A DNA stretch of 64,000 bases from Massilia varians (GTDB lineage Bacteria > Pseudomonadota > Gammaproteobacteria > Burkholderiales > Burkholderiaceae_D). Both the position numbers and the translations under genes were made by a program. Numbering within the stretch: position 1 is the first letter of the stretch; each line of letters starts with the position of its first letter. This document shows, piece after piece, positions 62,978 through 64,000 of this stretch. The notes under the pieces were generated by a model. The model was not told the DNA's origin. It did no database searches and saw nothing but the letters and a program-made list of their open reading frames with translations. The stretch covers positions 2,667,001 through 2,731,000 of the forward strand of contig NZ_AP026966.1 of the NCBI RefSeq assembly GCF_027923905.1. Reading direction: 5' to 3'.

Positions 62978-63286
62978 GTGACCCACAAGCGCTTCTATAT
63001 CCGCGCCGGCGCCACCACCACGGCGGGCGGCACCGTCAGGGCTTCGAGCAGTTTCACCACCCTGGACGGCATGCCGATCGCGCGCGAAGGCGATCCGGTC
63101 GACTGCCCCGCATGCGGCGAGCAAGGCGTCATCCAGTGCGTCATGCCGCGCCTTCCCGACCAGTCCGAGGGCAAGGAGTGCGCGCTGAGCGACGACCTGT
63201 GCATCTGCGCCTGTTCGCCCCCGCCCAGGCTGGTCGCCGACCAGTTCCACGACTTCCAGCTCGTCGCCGACAGCCCCACTCCCTAG
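62978..63286 (+). CDS. PAAR domain protein
   Basis: A 102-residue PAAR protein that caps the VgrG spike (GATTTAGGTVRASSSFTTLDGMPIAREGDPVDCPACG). The metal-binding pattern of His/Cys is provided by the Cys-rich centre. The GTG at 62978 has a strong AAGGAG site. GC returns to the chromosomal level, so PAAR and vgrG match each other better than the cargo between them. Confidence 0.88.
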   Translation: MTHKRFYIRAGATTTAGGTVRASSSFTTLDGMPIAREGDPVDCPACGEQGVIQCVMPRLPDQSEGKECALSDDLCICACSPPPRLVADQFHDFQLVADSPTP

Positions 63287-63321
63287 CGCAACCACCCCGG
63301 CCATAGCCGCGCCTCCGGCCC

Positions 63322-64000
63322 ATGCGCTGCGCGATCCTCGCCTTCGTCGCCGGGGTGTGCTGGCTGCAGACGCGCGCCGAACTGCCGCCACCCGCCCACT
63401 TGGCAGGCGCGCTTGTGGCGGCGCTGCTCTTGTTCACAGTGCGCAAATTCGCCGCGACCCTGCTCGCCGCCGCCATCCTCGGCGTAGCATGGTCGGCCTG
63501 GCTGGCCCACCTCGCCCTGGCCGACGTGCTGCCGCGCGAGCAGGAAGGCAAAGACGTCGCCGTCGTCGGCACCGTCGACAGCCTGCCGCATGAATTCGAC
63601 GGTGGGACACGCTTCAACCTGCGCGTCGAACGGGTCCTGAGCCCGGACGCCACGGTCCCGCAGCGCATCGCCGTCTCCTGGTACGGGCAGCATGCGGCCA
63701 CGGACAGCCAGACGCCTGTGCAGCCCGGCGAGCGCTGGCAGCTGGTGGTGCGCCTGCAGCGACCGCACGGCAATGCCAACCCCTACGGCTTCGACTACGA
63801 AGCCTGGTTGCTCGAGCAGGGCGTGCGCGCCACCGGCTACGTCCGTCCCGCCGGGCCGCGCAACGTCCGGCTCGACGCCTTCGTGCCGCGTCCCGCACAC
63901 GTGGTGGAACGCGCTCGCGCCGCACTGCGCCGCCACATCCTGCAGAACATGGAGGGCAAGCGCTACGCCGGGGTGATCGTGGCCCTGGTGATCGGCGACC
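63322..64000 (+). CDS. comEC: DNA internalisation protein ComEC/Rec2, N-terminal part
   Basis: The frame is open to the right edge; 226 codons are seen. Two or three N-terminal transmembrane segments (AILAFVAGVCWLQ, LAGALVAALLLFTV, LLAAAILGVAWSAWLAHLAL) precede a DUF4131/OB-like domain (VVGTVDSLPHEFDGGTRFNLRV, GERWQLVVRLQRPHGNANPYGFDYE) and the conserved YAGVIVALVIGD leading into the competence domain. ComEC forms the inner-membrane channel for DNA uptake. It normally follows tatD in related genomes; here the T6SS island intervenes. Confidence 0.92.
   Translation, partial: MRCAILAFVAGVCWLQTRAELPPPAHLAGALVAALLLFTVRKFAATLLAAAILGVAWSAWLAHLALADVLPREQEGKDVAVVGTVDSLPHEFDGGTRFNLRVERVLSPDATVPQRIAVSWYGQHAATDSQTPVQPGERWQLVVRLQRPHGNANPYGFDYEAWLLEQGVRATGYVRPAGPRNVRLDAFVPRPAHVVERARAALRRHILQNMEGKRYAGVIVALVIGD

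Overview
The window is high-GC chromosomal DNA from a betaproteobacterium, most likely Oxalobacteraceae (Massilia/Telluria/Duganella-like). This rests on the housekeeping gene content and order (bamD with divergent rluD-pgeF, phaC-phaR-rimO, recJ, lolC-lolD-tatD followed by comEC), strong GC bias at third codon positions, and recognisable protein families. No rRNA, tRNA or CRISPR array was seen.

Layout. 1-8764: 3' end of yaaA, bamD, rluD-pgeF, a small membrane protein, PHA synthase phaC and its regulator phaR, then rimO-metC. 8840-9467 is the remnant of a large VCBS/cadherin-type adhesin. 9568-15000: a membrane protein, trxC, a DUF72/Mut7-C/hypothetical cluster, a cupin, a lipoprotein and a Tat-exported SGNH hydrolase. 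15148-21612: serB, mfd, a methyltransferase, an HDOD protein and a small lipoprotein.

21778-26743 is the most interesting block. A gene for a photoactive yellow protein (PYP; blue-light PAS photoreceptor) heads a tight operon with a PAS-PAS-GGDEF diguanylate cyclase and a PAS-GGDEF-EAL protein. Divergent from it is a short AMP-forming ligase matching the PYP-specific 4-coumarate-CoA ligase that activates the chromophore. The two c-di-GMP proteins share a related N-terminal sensor domain. The inference is a light input wired to c-di-GMP output. No tyrosine ammonia-lyase is visible, so p-coumarate must come from elsewhere in the genome or from the environment.

26753-43431: PBP1A, an OPT transporter, an ISL3-type insertion sequence sitting in the T-tract of the OPT terminator, an epimerase-like gene with a divergent LysR regulator, a group II intron directly behind the LysR terminator, a POT peptide transporter, ppnN, lysS, a HAD phosphatase and prfB with its programmed +1 frameshift. 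43587-50910: cpdB, a Sel1-like protein, DUF2288, a RES/Xre toxin-antitoxin pair, a DUF4440 protein, a REP-like palindrome, recJ and its upstream partner.

51067-64000: a lipoprotein-release operon with two tandem lolC-type permeases plus lolD, then tatD. A type VI secretion cargo island (vgrG, Tle4-like lipase, two Tli4-like immunity genes, PAAR) follows and separates tatD from comEC, which runs off the right edge. The lipase and immunity genes have visibly lower GC and different codon use from the rest of the window, suggesting transfer.
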